NCBI GenBank assembly: GCA_012274445.1
Contig: JAAROD010000033.1
Location: 1,984,001 to 2,048,000 of the forward strand
Length of the DNA stretch: 64,000 nt
DNA from: Sclerotiophoma versabilis
Lineage: Eukaryota > Ascomycota > Dothideomycetes > Pleosporales > Didymellaceae
Direction of reading: 5' to 3'
The notes under the pieces: model-generated
What the model was told of the DNA's origin: nothing
What the model saw: only the letters and a program-made list of their open reading frames with translations
Databases searched by the model: none
Translations under genes and position numbers: made by a program
In this document: piece after piece, positions 10,557-21,800 of the stretch
How positions within the stretch are numbered: position 1 is the first letter of the stretch
Layout: each line of letters begins with the position of its first letter

Positions 10557-11144
10557 TTAAGTGGATTGACTATTGCATGCTTGGTTTTGCTTTAAGGATT
10601 GGGGAGTTTGGGGGGGTTTTTGCTTCATGGACTAGGGATTTGGGCGAGGGGCTTTGTTCGGCGCGAGCGAACATGTCGGCTGTGAATGCGTAGACTTGCA
10701 TCTTCTATAGAGGCTTTAGATCTGCTTTTGCGGCAGCCTGAGCTCGTCAAAAGATCACGTGGACACGGTAAATGACTCGAACTTCGATGCAGACATGTCA
10801 AGGTGAAGAAGAGTCTCGGGTTGAGACTTAGGAACTGACGGTGAATGATGAGGTCACCTGTTTTCGCGTGTTGGACCCTGGCGCCCAGCGACTTTTTGCC
10901 TTGCACGTGGGCTGCCCGCCGCGAACACCTTCAAAACCCAACAACACCCTATTCTTGGCATCTTCTATATATATCCCGAATCTTCTTGCCTTTTTGCATC
11001 CGACTCTAAATTTACGTACTTTAAGGAATCTTGCGTTCCTCCACAAACTCGCTTTGTACGCAACATTGACGCGGCGACCGCGCAGCAGGCACAAAAGCAG
11101 CAGCTCCCTGCAAGACTCCTTCACCGCGCATATCACCTCTGACG
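10557..11144. other. Intergenic; probable promoter of the DUF4211 gene
   Basis: No gene is seen. A TATATATA run at about 10965-10973, some 175 nt before ATG 11145, is a plausible core promoter. Confidence 0.45.
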
Positions 11145-13091
11145 ATGGCGCGCAAACGAGCGAGCGCGCCGAAGCGCCAAACGAAGATCAGTTTCTCCGC
11201 AGCTGCGAAGTCGTCGCCCGCGAAGACCACGCCGACAAAAGCCATGGGTTCTGCGGCTTCAAAGTCTAAGAGACAGTCTAAGATCGACGTACACAATATC
11301 GCGCCGAAGGGCATGCCGAAGCGAGCGCTTGCTTATGACTCCAGCGAGGACGAGCTGCAAGTTGAGCACGATAGAGGCATGCGCGGGGGCCGGCCGGTGC
11401 GAGCTAAGAGCAACGGCACGTTTGGCAGCTCCGACGTGGACGTTGCCCCAGAAGAGAGCAGTTCAGAGTCACAGAGTGAGGTGCAGAAGCTAGAGAAGGC
11501 GGAAGTGGCAAGCGGGAGTCGGAAGCGGCAGCGCGCGCAGAGTAGCGATGAAGAGGAGCGCACGGTCACGGTCGTACAGAGGAAGCGGGCACGGCAGGCT
11601 GAGTCTGAGGAAGAAGATGACGAGGAGCTGAGGCTGCCTGGCAAGCGGCGACGAGTCGAGCGCCGAAAAGCAACCGCAGAGGAGAGTGAGGAGAGGCCCA
11701 CACCACCACGAAGCACACGGCGCAGACTCACAAGGCGGCCCACAACGCCGGAGGAGGAGGACGAGCAGACGCCACCGCGAAGCACAAGACGGAGAGCGAG
11801 AAGGCAGCGCGCATCGTCAGACGAGGAGGAAGGCAGGCAAGAGGATGTCAGTGGAGCAGAGAGTGGCGATGCCGAAGAGCAAGAGGAACTGAAAGAGGAG
11901 CTGGCGTTTTTACGCTCTTCACCACTACCAGACAGAGGCAGACTGCGGAGCACCCAGGACAAGCCCAAGAACAAGCGGCAGGCGGCCCTCGAAGCACTCA
12001 GAAGGCGGCGAGCTGGCAGTACACAAGAGCCTTCGTCCACACCCGCCCGGAAAACGCGCACTGTCATCGAGTCTGATTCCGACTCTGGGCTTGAAATCAT
12101 CAAGGAAGAGCCGGATAGCGACGACGTGGGTGACCCCGAAAGTGCAACCGAAGACGACGAGGAAGAGGAGGACCGGGAGGCAAATGCGTTGGACATGTTC
12201 CAGGAAGACGAAGACGACACTGGCTTCATTGACGACGACCCAGACGCCATAATTGGCGAGCCAGACGACGAGCAGCCGCAGCTTCCCATGCAGTTCAGCA
12301 GCATGTCACGCGCCAAACCGAAAGAGCTATTCAAGTACGCTATCGAGTGGATGGTCATGAAGAAGATCCACCCAGCATTCAACTCCACCGACGAAATCTA
12401 CGAGCTCACCTTCCGTAAACTCGGCGATGAAGTAAAAGGCCTAGCCTCTTCCAAATTCACCTCCGCAGCCTGGACCTCCGACTTCACCAAAGCCATCAAC
12501 GCACGTCCCGAGCTCATCATCAACGAAATCGGCGGTGCGCGACGCGACTTCCTAACCGACCACTGCGAAGCGTGCAATCGCAAAAACCACCCAGCCACCT
12601 TCGAGCTCTCGCTCACAGGCCAGCCGTACAACCCAGACTCGCTCGAGCCGCTCTCAACCTCGGATTCAGACTCAAACTCCGACTCAGACAGCGACGCCTC
12701 ATCCCTCAGCGCGGGCAGCGAGGCCGCCCTGAACGGCGAGAAACCAGCCTACGACTTCCGCGGCGAGCGCATCCCTCCCGAATCTAAAACCTTCACGCTG
12801 GGCAGCACGTGCAAAGCCAACGCGCAAGTCGCGCACACCCTGCACCACTGGCGCTACCATCTCAACGACTGGGTCAAAGGCTATCTTGAGAACAATGGCT
12901 ACTTGACGCCGGAGAAGCTGGTCAAGCGCGATAAGAAGAGTGATCGCAGGCGGGAGAAAGAGGCTAGGCGGATTGTCGACGAGATGGAGAAGAAGGGCGA
13001 GATTAGGAAGTTGCATCATTTGTACAAGGATCAGGTGCGGTTTGCGGTCGAGGCTGTTAATGACTTCAAGCGCGGCTGGGGGAGGAGGTGA
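11145..13091 (+). CDS. DUF4211 domain protein, probable nuclear, 648 aa
   Basis: Single exon. The N-terminal half (residues about 1-330) is low complexity, with alternating basic and acidic-serine tracts (KRQTKISF, SSEDE, EEEDDEELR, KRRRVERR, SDEEE), typical of a disordered nuclear protein with several candidate NLSs. The C-terminal part carries the DUF4211 domain. It begins with the acidic FIDDDPDAIIGE, then LPMQFS, ELFKYAIEWMVMKKIHPAF, CEACNRKNHPATFELSLTGQPY (a CxxC pair that could bind a metal) and HHWRYHLNDWVKGYL, and ends with the coiled region DKKSDRRREKEARRIVDEMEKKGEI. The function of the domain is not established. The chromatin or RNA-processing role often guessed for it remains a guess. 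A long frame on the opposite strand (11333-12388) is only an echo of the acidic codons. Confidence 0.88.
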   Translation: MARKRASAPKRQTKISFSAAAKSSPAKTTPTKAMGSAASKSKRQSKIDVHNIAPKGMPKRALAYDSSEDELQVEHDRGMRGGRPVRAKSNGTFGSSDVDVAPEESSSESQSEVQKLEKAEVASGSRKRQRAQSSDEEERTVTVVQRKRARQAESEEEDDEELRLPGKRRRVERRKATAEESEERPTPPRSTRRRLTRRPTTPEEEDEQTPPRSTRRRARRQRASSDEEEGRQEDVSGAESGDAEEQEELKEELAFLRSSPLPDRGRLRSTQDKPKNKRQAALEALRRRRAGSTQEPSSTPARKTRTVIESDSDSGLEIIKEEPDSDDVGDPESATEDDEEEEDREANALDMFQEDEDDTGFIDDDPDAIIGEPDDEQPQLPMQFSSMSRAKPKELFKYAIEWMVMKKIHPAFNSTDEIYELTFRKLGDEVKGLASSKFTSAAWTSDFTKAINARPELIINEIGGARRDFLTDHCEACNRKNHPATFELSLTGQPYNPDSLEPLSTSDSDSNSDSDSDASSLSAGSEAALNGEKPAYDFRGERIPPESKTFTLGSTCKANAQVAHTLHHWRYHLNDWVKGYLENNGYLTPEKLVKRDKKSDRRREKEARRIVDEMEKKGEIRKLHHLYKDQVRFAVEAVNDFKRGWGRR

Positions 13092-13746
13092 GCGGATTAC
13101 AATCCAACACCATCTTGAGCATTTTTCCCTCTGATTGAATATATTTATTCAAGATGTGTTGGGTTGCTACAGACTCTCTCTTTGCACGTCCGGTTTTGAA
13201 GCACACACACATCTATCCATCCATTCATTTACACTACTACGCACACACCTCATCTCCATCGCTATACTCAAAATGCCCGCAACGCACCAAAAACGCAACA
13301 ACACGACACGACGAAGTCTCGTACCTTTTCCCCACCCAACCATCTAGAACAACCCGTTTTCGTGTTCTCACTCTAGTTTCTGCATTGCTCTCCTTCCGCG
13401 AGGTACCGCAATGGCCAGCTTTCATCTCAGCAACGGCCCGGTTGAAACAAAGCCATCATTTCCCTCGGCCTTACTCACACAATGCGAACCAGCACTCGCA
13501 CCAGGCCGTCCTATTCCAGACCTCCCCCCCTCTCCCGTATTTGCAGTACCGGCGCGCTGGGTTCGGGACAACTGGACTACGCGTTGATGCGTGCGTAGAC
13601 AGACGGGTTGGAAAAGTGCGCTAAAAAAATTAAACATGGGGATGGGATGTGTATAAATACATGAGTAGGTGTGGTTTCCGTAGTGTCGGTATCAAGCAAG
13701 TTCTCAGCAGTGCTTTTGACAACAACAACAACAACAACAGCACATT
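13092..13746. other. Intergenic; leader of the esterase gene
   Basis: No gene. The end of the region has a (CAA)n leader immediately before the esterase start and an ATAAATAC element near 13653. Confidence 0.5.
13719..13740 (+). repeat. (CAA)n tract in 5' leader
   Basis: A CAACAACAAC-type run ends 6 nt before the esterase ATG. Unstructured CAA leaders are common upstream of highly expressed fungal genes; the effect here is inferred. Confidence 0.85.
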
Positions 13747-14826
13747 ATGAAGTCCTCTACTATCCTCCCCTTTCTGTCCTTCCTCTCCGCTGCTTCCGCG
13801 GCCAGCGCGGGGTGCAAGGCGGCGCTGCCTGCGAGGCTTGCGCCTGGCGTCTCGACGCACAATGTTACCATCTCGTCGAAATCTGTGCTCGGCACGACTA
13901 CGCAGAGAGAGTATATCTTGTATCTGCCTGGCAATTACGCCGCGGCGAACAACGTCGCTGCGCCGCTGGTGCTTGCGTTCCATGGCCAGCAGCAGCCCGC
14001 GTGGAGTATGGAGGTGATCAGCGAGTTGTCGAACCCGGCGTTTAATCCTAATTATATTGTGGCCTATCCACAGGGCTTGCATACGCAGCCGCCTGGTGTA
14101 AGTCTTAGTCTTTTTTTCTTTTCTTTTCGATCCGCACAGGATCGGAGGGAATTTGGTGGAACAGCGCTGACAATACACGTACAGGTGCAATGGCTAGGCG
14201 ACCCAGCGGCGCCCAACAGCACGACAATCGACGACAGGATTTTCGTCAACGAGCTCCTGGACCACCTCTCCGCAACGCTGTGCATTGACACGTCGCGTGT
14301 GTACTCGGCGGGACTGTCCAACGGTGGTGGCCTCACAGGCCTCCTGATGTGCGACGCGCAGGTGAACAAGCGTTTCGCCGCCTTCGCCACGGTCGCAGGC
14401 GCGTTCTACCCCGACGCTTCGCTCACCGAGCCGCTGTTCCAGGCTGAATGCCAGCCCGCGCTGAACGGAAGGAAGCTGCCGTATCTCAACTACCACGGAC
14501 TCGCGGACACGGTGGTGGCGTACAACGGCGTCAACAACCCGCCGCCCGCGTCGATCCCGGTGGCGCAGTGGGTTGGAAGCTGGGCTACGAAGGACGGCTG
14601 CTCTGCGCCGGTTGTCGCGCAGGTTGAGGGTGGAACCGTGGCGGAGAGCACGTGGACGTGTGGCGGCCAGAAGGCTACTATCGTCCACCGCGCCATTCAG
14701 AAGTTCGGACACGGCTGGCCGAGCATCAAGAACCAGGGCGAGCCGTTTGAGACGCTGAGGGGTGGACCGACGACTTGGAATGCTACGCCGCTCATTCTGG
14801 CGTGGTTTGCAAAGTGGACGGTGTAG
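13747..14826 (+). CDS. Secreted CE1-type esterase (feruloyl esterase / PHB depolymerase family), 330 aa
   Basis: Exons 13747-14097 and 14185-14826, phase 0. A signal peptide (about residues 1-21, MKSSTILPFLSFLSAASAASA) precedes an alpha/beta-hydrolase of the PHB-depolymerase/feruloyl esterase C group. The triad is visible in the spliced product: nucleophile Ser162 in AGLSNGG, Asp225 in YHGLADTV and His293 in KFGHGWPS. The oxyanion region is LVLAFHGQQ. Family hallmarks WLGDPAAPNSTTIDD and LCIDTSRVY are present. It probably cleaves ester-linked phenolics from plant cell-wall xylan outside the cell. The 87-nt intron has canonical GTAAGT and TACAG ends, but it is a multiple of three and has no stop. 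An unspliced message would therefore make a 359-residue protein with 29 extra residues before the WLGDP block. Confidence 0.88.
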   Translation: MKSSTILPFLSFLSAASAASAGCKAALPARLAPGVSTHNVTISSKSVLGTTTQREYILYLPGNYAAANNVAAPLVLAFHGQQQPAWSMEVISELSNPAFNPNYIVAYPQGLHTQPPGVSLSLFFFSFRSAQDRREFGGTALTIHVQVQWLGDPAAPNSTTIDDRIFVNELLDHLSATLCIDTSRVYSAGLSNGGGLTGLLMCDAQVNKRFAAFATVAGAFYPDASLTEPLFQAECQPALNGRKLPYLNYHGLADTVVAYNGVNNPPPASIPVAQWVGSWATKDGCSAPVVAQVEGGTVAESTWTCGGQKATIVHRAIQKFGHGWPSIKNQGEPFETLRGGPTTWNATPLILAWFAKWTV

Positions 14827-15679
14827 ACATGGACGGTGGTGTATGGTGGTGTATAGCGGGATGTGAGTGGGCGGTGGACTTGTAGAAATGAGTAGTGGTG
14901 TGATGTGGTCTCCACAGGTTGGAAGACATGCTCAAAAGATGTTACAGCTGCTGTTGTACTCGCTCGCAAGTTGCAGCATCTTTCTAATTAAAAAAAAAGT
15001 TTACGTGGGTCAGCGTCTCTTGGAGAGAGCTTTCGCTGAGAAACTCGGTATGTCGAACAGCAATAAAAGTAATATGGTTTTGATGTATACCTGTCGAACA
15101 GCCGCAGGTGACGTGCCCCGCATATTCGAAATAGTGATTCCTCGCTTGAAGAGGACATAGTGCGAGGTACAGCAAGGCCGGTGTGATTGGCGGTGCTTCG
15201 AGTGGCGGTCCCGCATGAGGTGAGTACCTGAGTGTGTACGAGTCGAGCACCGTGATGGCTGGTGGTGGGCTTATAGCGCTTGAGGCCGCACCTCGCGAAG
15301 CCACATCTTCTGTGTCTATTTTTCGCGTTAGCATCTTCATATCGTTCACACAACCGTAGCGTGTTGCATACTGCACACTCCGCCAAGCAGCAGCGCAACA
15401 TGCATTTGGCAATCACACGTCCTAACCATCTCGAGCATGCCGCAATGATTGGTATCAGGATGGAATTTTGTTTATTTGCAGCCAGACACGACGCCGACCG
15501 GTCAGACGAGGAAAGAAGTCCCTAAGAAAAGCCATGCAGAACCATCCTGACTATCCTGTCCCGGCGCTCTCCGCCCCATCATGCTCGTGGACGTCGAATC
15601 GAGTCGAGATCGTATCGTCAGGGAATCATCGCGTCACCGTTGCGCCTCCTCTACTCCGGTCGTGGAATTCGTGGGTAAT
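14827..15679. other. Intergenic between convergent esterase and RPS29
   Basis: Nothing recognisable. Several overlapping minus-strand frames at 14984-15416 have no domain content. A poly-A stretch at 14991-14998 may mark a 3' end. Confidence 0.5.
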
Positions 15680-16121
15680 TTAGCGGTGCTGGGACATGTT
15701 AGTCATCGCCTCTCGTGTGCTGAAAACCGCCCTGGTCGCAAAGCATGCTCTTTTGTGCGGGCAGTGATGCATGCTGCTGATGTGCGACCAAGAGGTGGAG
15801 GTGAGTCGTACCTTGACGAAACCAATGTCGGCGGACTTCTCGCGGAAGCACTGACGGCAGATGTTGAGGCCGTACTTGCGGATCAGACCAGCGGGGTGGG
15901 TGCAGACGCGGCTGTGAGGGTCATGTCAGCCTCCGTTCTTTCTAAGCTCTTGTGTGTCTTCCGAATTGTCCTGCTGCACATCGCCGCGCATCGCACCACG
16001 TGCGGGGCAGTGCCACTATCCTCTTCCACTATCGCAAGTATGTATGATCGCAAACGTACCACTCGCGGGAGCCCTTGCCGTAAGTCCTAGGGCGGGAGTA
16101 CCAGACCGACTCGTGAGACAT
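15680..16121 (-). CDS. RPS29: 40S ribosomal protein S29 (uS14), 56 aa
   Basis: Three small exons that only a spliced reading reveals: 16121-16060, 15911-15812 and 15688-15680. The 56-residue product begins MSHESVWYSRPRTYGKGSRE, continues with the zinc knuckle Cys21-x2-Cys24 ... Cys39-x2-Cys42 (CRVC and CRQC), and ends ADIGFVKHR. Length, start and both cysteine pairs match eukaryotic uS14, a small-subunit protein in the head of the 40S ribosome. The introns are 148 and 123 nt, longer than most here, as is usual for fungal ribosomal protein genes. The last exon is only three codons (His, Arg, stop). Phases are 2 then 0, and every splice site is GT..AG. Confidence 0.95.
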
Positions 16122-16935
16122 GATGTGTGGTTGATGGGGTTTTCGGTGTCGCTGCAGCGTCAAAGTCAGTCCTGACTCTGTGCAAGTGATTCTCGCGGTG
16201 CGGCGGGTGTACTGACAAAAGTTGGCTGTCGGAGACGGGGTTAGCGGGCGTGCGTTGGCTGAGGCGTTCACGGTGTTGAAGTTGCAGACATCAGATTCAA
16301 TATTGCAGCCGGCCGATCCTCGGGTGCGGGCTAAGCGAGTTTGCTCTTTCCTCCCACACAACGCGCTAGTGCCGCATTGGGACATGGTAGTTAGAACACC
16401 GAATTGAGCACTTTACCCACATCGCTCTGCACATCGTGAACTTGGCATGCACGCCTTCGACCCATATGAATGATACTACACCAGACCCTGCCTAATCTGG
16501 CAATATCACCAATTTTGTGCATAGTGACAACAAGCTCTGAGGTCTTTAAATGAAAATAGAGATATGGAACAGTATCTCTGTATGCCTTGTAATTCCGTAG
16601 CATTCTGGAAAGTTGCAGAAAGAACATCAATCCATTGGTACTAAAAGCGCCTTGCGTTTGACGAGTCCAGCCTGCTTGGCGGTCTTTTCCTGCTGTTCGA
16701 CAGACAGGCATGGTTCAGCCCCCCTTAAAAAGACAAACACAGAGGAAACAATCGTGCATATTCAAATAAAAAAAAAAAAAAAAAAAACGTTGCAGTAGTA
16801 ATCGTTAATTCGTAGTGTATCGTAAATATATAGTAAGGACAGTAACCGTTGCGAAGACGCCTCTCAAACCATGGAATATATGCAATGAAGCTCTCTGCGC
16901 TCTACACCTTCTTCAAAACACCCCCTTTTTTTTTT
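16122..16935. other. Intergenic upstream of RPS29 and downstream of the PKD-like gene
   Basis: No gene. Contains a 20-nt poly-A run at 16768-16787 and a T-rich tract at 16925-16938. The RPS29 promoter must be in the first few hundred bases. Confidence 0.5.
16768..16787. repeat. Poly-A tract, 20 nt
   Basis: An uninterrupted run of A on the plus strand in intergenic DNA. Confidence 0.95.
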
Positions 16936-18889
16936 TCAGAAAAGGCCCAAAACACCCCTCTTCCTGCGCCTCGTTGTCTGTGTTCCAGTCCTTTCGGCAC
17001 TCTTGCCACCAAGGTCAGACACGCACTGCAGCCTGTTGGGGCGAGCTGTGCTCCGCCCTGTGTACGCCCACCTGCCGTTGCCGCCGCTGATGGCCATGGG
17101 GATGTTGGTCACACCGTTGAGCACGAGCGTCATCTTCTTGTTATCGCTGTTGCGCACGTTGGAGCTGCACGACACCGAAATGGAGCCAGATTGACGCGAT
17201 TCCCATGTGTACGTGTCGATGGTGACGACGTCAGGTGCGGTGGGATTGATCTTGACGGGGACGACGATCTTGCTGCTGGCAGTGGCGTTGGACTTCAGAC
17301 TGACAGTGAGCGTGAAGCTGAAGGTTGTCTCAGCAGTGACCTTGGGTGCAGTGAAGGAAGCCGTCGGGGAAGAAGGGTTGGTGATGCTGATAGCAGGCGA
17401 TGCGGGACTGGTCTGGGTCCAGACGAAGTTAAGCTGATCATTGTTGAGCCCCTGCGCCGTGTTGGAGCCTGCCAATGAAAGTAGTGCGCCGCCACGTTGC
17501 ACAGCAGCGAACTGTGCGGCCGCTGCTACAGGCACGGTCTGGGGCGTGTTGGGGTTGGAAGGGTTACCGGTGGAAGGCGTTGAGGGGGTTGAGGGGGTTG
17601 AGGGACTGTCTGTGGGAATGTCGCTAGGGCTGCACTGCTTCTTGGGAGCAGGGGGATTGGCTCCAGGGAACGGGCTCAATTGTCCAAACTGCTGGTCATC
17701 CAAGAAGTCGCCCTGAACGAGGCCCTGAATGTCGTTGAAGATAAGCGGCGGTGGGTTGGTTCCGGGAACATCGACCTCAGGGAAGATCCATTCGCCAACA
17801 GCTACGACGAACTGGCCGGCCTTGATACCGTTCTTAGTCTCAGTGACTGGGGTGTTGGTGGTGACGAGGTAATCGCGGGTGTAGGGCGTGGTTGTAGCAA
17901 TACGAGCCTCCCATTTGCAGCGAGTTTCTTGCTTGGGAGTGGCAGAACCGATGCGGCGGTAAGTCTCGGCACCAGTGCATGGATCGACGTCGATGGCGCT
18001 GATGGTAACGACAGCACCGGAGCAGCTCGAGAGGAAGCCAATGACACGGATATCAGCGACCTCAACATTGGCAGCGGTATCCTGGACACCGATGAGCATG
18101 TCCTCAACGCGAATGTAGTTGGGTACAGTGTCGGAGGCTCGGGTTGTGACCTGAACATTGATAGCGGTAACACTGTGGGCCAGGATCTCTCCGTTGTTTC
18201 TAAGACCAGCGTACTCGATGAAGTCGCCAACCTTCAAAGGAACCATGGTCAGTGGGTCAGGCGCGTTGAAGTTTGTCTGTCCAGCGGGGCGATTCGTGTC
18301 CTTGCATGTCTCTGCATTGCCTGCGTGGGGAATGCACATTGGAAATCCAGAGAACGATGAGACAGACGGGTTCTCTGTGTCCATGATGAAGTAGGGTTGT
18401 GCCGTGACTTTAGGTGCAAATGCACCCTCAGGGTCGTTAATCCTGACCCTCGGCCCACCAGCAATCTGAATCACGCCGTCGTTGATTGCAGAGATGTAAC
18501 CCTGGCTGCCTTCAAGACCAAATCTGGCTGCAACTTGAATCTGTCCAGCGATGGGCTTGCCGGCAATGATGTTGCCGGTTACGGTAGTTTCGAAGCCTCC
18601 AGCTCCTGCGCTGCATAGCTTCGGGAAGGGAGCGTATACAACGGGAAATTGGACAATCAAGTTCTTTGGGACAGTGATTGTGAACTCATTGACACTTATG
18701 GTGCCGCCCGCGTTGTACTCAGTTCCGGCCGTGCAGCTGTTACCATGTTAGTACAGCCGTTAGGCATGATGGCATGTAAACTCACGCGTCGAGAGATCCT
18801 GTAACTTGAAAGGGAATGATGTTTGGAATCTGAGCAAAGCCGACTGACGCCAGCGAAAGGATAGAAGTCAACTGTGTGAGACGAGACAT
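16936..18889 (-). CDS. Large secreted protein with PKD-like domain, function unknown, 634 aa
   Basis: Exons 18889-18786 and 18736-16936, phase 2, intron 49 nt. MSRLTQLTSILSLASVGFAQ is a signal peptide. The first 340 residues form an unrecognised beta-rich module (ISVNEFTITVPKNLIVQFPVVY, GYISAINDGVIQIAGGPRVRINDPEG, FIEYAGLRNNGEILAHSVTAINVQV, RVIGFLSSCSGAVVTISAIDVDP). A Pro/Ser/Thr linker with a TPS repeat follows. Residues about 440-520 resemble a PKD/immunoglobulin-like repeat (GALLSLAGS, LNFVWTQTSPASPAI, ASFTAPKVTAETTFSFTLTVSL). A further beta segment ends in the basic tail TTRRRKRGVLGLF. No transmembrane or GPI-like C-terminus is apparent, so release into the wall or medium is likely. It could be an adhesin-like surface protein; I do not know its function. 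Confidence 0.85.
17579..17605. repeat. 9-bp coding repeat (Thr-Pro-Ser linker)
   Basis: GTTGAGGGG repeats three times on the plus strand. On the minus strand it encodes consecutive TPS units of the interdomain linker in the secreted PKD-like protein. Confidence 0.85.
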
Positions 18890-21800
18890 CTCGATGGCAG
18901 TAACAAGAGTGTTGTGGTGGGACTTATTGAAGAGAAAACATGGGATTCTTATATCTGACCAGCGCAATTCACTTCTCGCCTCTCCCCACGTTGTGGCTCC
19001 CACGTTAAAAGACTATAAGAGGTCGATTGAAGCTCTAGCTGAACAGCTTCGCCTCGTGTAGGCTGTCCAGATGCCTGCCGTCCAGGGTTTGACGGATAGA
19101 GTAACTCCAAACGTTCTGGCTTCAGATTCAAGCGAGGGCTATTACCAAACTCTGCTTACCAGAAAATGCCAACACATGGTCTGCGTCCGCCATCAATAAT
19201 TCCAAGACTTTTGACGAGGCGTGTAGGGCTTCGAGCACCCGAAAAGATCAGTGTGGTCGCGCTTCCAGGTCGTAGCGGCAAGGCTGACCCGATTGCGGCA
19301 GCACGAGAGTTCGCTTCCTGGCCGCTGTACCAGATTAAGCTTCTTGCGGGACGGGTTTAAGGCCAGTACCTTCATGGAGAGACTAGTCTCGACACCTTGG
19401 CACATCTTGTGTATACTCCAGATAGATGCCTCCACTCGGGAGCGGCTGAGGACCGCCAAGAAGCCTTCGTATTCAGTCGGTGCACCCCGAAACGTGCCAT
19501 ATCTGCCGACAACGTGGAAAAGGACACCAGTACCAAAGGTGGTATGGAAAGCAAAGAGCTAACGGTACCTTCCTTGCTGCTTCTTTGTTCTGCGTGCCGT
19601 TGTTAATGGTAAAGTTGAAACCCTTGAGTGGCGGGGTGGCAAAACCGTTTCGACAGCAAGCATCGCTGGAGGCAGCACTAGGCTGCAGTCTGGCACTTGC
19701 GAGATACATTTCATAGCGTAAGGTGTGCCCGACGTGCCACACATAGCTTGCAGGTCGCGGCTGCACGATAGCCTATTCTGAGATGCTCGGCTGCAGGAAC
19801 GTCAGGATGATCAAGCATAGTCTTCGCAGCTTAACTCGACCCCGCTGCAAGGCAAGTGGGCAGAATCGGGCGATTTCTCATTGTTATTCGCTCGTCCCTT
19901 TGACTACAGCATGGTGAAGCGAATCAGATATCGTATGGCTGTTCTAGAGCCATGTTATAGGCCGCGCTGCAGAGGCCTGCCAGGACCGACCCGCTGGGCG
20001 CTGGGCGCTGGGTGGCGATGCTGGGCTCGATGATGCTAGGAAGACATGGACGGTGAGGACGTTTCGGTACTGTCCAACGCGAAGCGGAAAATCAAAGAGA
20101 TGTACAGTGTTCTGGGTTTAGGTGAAGTCGCCGCTTTTGCGGGGGTTCTCGCTTATCTTACTACTTTGAAGCAGGGCCCGGCAAAAACCAAGCCTGTCGC
20201 ACGTGTCGATCTCGACTCTTTGACATGAACTTCAGCCTCTCCCGCTGACATTCGATTTTGAGGCTTGCCTTGGCGGCCTCGGGCATAGTTGTGTCGACAG
20301 ATTGTCTTCAGAGCGCCAAGTATCTAACCGATGGCTCTTGTTTACAACTCGCTCTTCATCTTCGGCTTCTTCATGCGAGGAGGGAGGGACTCCACCTCTG
20401 TGTACTCTAAATCTGGTCGAGTGTCCACGAGGATGGCAGAATTGATCGATCGACTTGGATGCCAACCAGGCATATGGCTGGATTGGCGGGTGACACGCGC
20501 ATACCATGTGGTTGGTAGGGTTGTACCCGCTTTTTCTATTGCCCTGTGTCTACAGTGTAGTGTTGCGTGAATTCAGAGCTGCAACGGTACGCACGGCGAG
20601 ACTTGGATTGTGTGTCTTTGCACTGTTCTGGAAGCGATCTGGCAGTCAAGTTTTGCCTCGATGTCGGACACCTCGCCTCTGACAAGTTGGAAAGTACCTT
20701 GACTTGTTGCAGGCAGATTGGGTCTGAGAGGCTGACCTGAGAGGTGGGTCCGAGAGTCTGGTGACGCTCTCGGCAAGTACACAGAAGAGCAGACGAGAAA
20801 CTGAGATGTTCGAACTTGTTTGCTGATGTAATCAGTCACGTCGAGTCTAAAGGCATTGAACGCCTCCAACGCGTCTGCTTGTACAGAGTGCTGGACTGCA
20901 TGTGAAGGGCTCTCGAAAGCCAGAATTCAGACTCTGCAACGCACCCGCCTTGCATACATTTACCGCTCGGATATAGCGAGTCTGCGAGAGGAGGCCAAGG
21001 CGGGCTAAGTATGCAGCAGATATCCGGTTTGTCCAAGTTCTGAAGTCAACGGAAGCAAGGTCACGATGGTTGCTGGGAAACGCCGTCGGGCTCCCCACTT
21101 TGGCAGTGCGAACGTGAGGAGCAGGCAGCGGTACAGCGGGGCTGCTGCCAGACAAGCGGTTAGTGCGTGAAGGCGGAGCGGCTGAAGAGGCACAGACGAA
21201 GGGCGATCGGGAGATCATGCCGCTGCGAACTCTAGACGCGAGAACGATCTCTTCTCGATGCGGTGCGGGGATGGGAATTGCGAATGTCATGTGTTTGTGC
21301 GATTCCTCTGCAGATGAAGGCCGTCCTGGAGGTCGCCAGCGTGTCAGTGGCGACCAGCAGTCGCAGCGTCGAGAAGTCCTCTTCTGGCACAGCTCGGCCA
21401 TAACACGCTACAAGACGGCATCCCTGCGGTACAACCAAGTTTTCAGTGTTGCACGCAGTGTGCGCCGCGAGTGGTGCGGAGACGAGCTGGATGGAACGGG
21501 ACTTTGGTGTCATGGGCGGCTCATTGCCAGGGCAACGGCGATCAACACGGCCTCACCAAAAATAAACGCGCGAGCCACGGCTTGACCATAGGCCGGGCGT
21601 CGCCATGTTCAAGATTGCATCACTCCCGGCCCTGCAAACACCGCATTCTTGCCTCGACCACACATCCATACTGCGGAGGTGCTGTGAGCGTGGCCGGCGC
21701 AATTCCTCTCTTTGATTGCAGCTCTTGCGACGGCCAGCATTCGTCGCCCGCATCTCGCCCCCCCCCCCCCCCGCCCGCGCGTCGACGCCCGCCCTCGGCC

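Noticed and set aside
11333..12388. 351-codon Ser-rich minus-strand frame
   Set aside because: It is the complement of acidic and basic tracts in the DUF4211 gene (GAG/GAA read as CTC/TTC, AGC-rich); low complexity and no start context.
20046..20228. 60-codon plus-strand frame
   Set aside because: Too short and without a recognisable family or signal peptide.
20847..21401. 184-codon minus-strand frame
   Set aside because: Arg/Ser/Pro-rich with no domain, no introns and no conserved motif; overlapped by equally long frames on the other strand.
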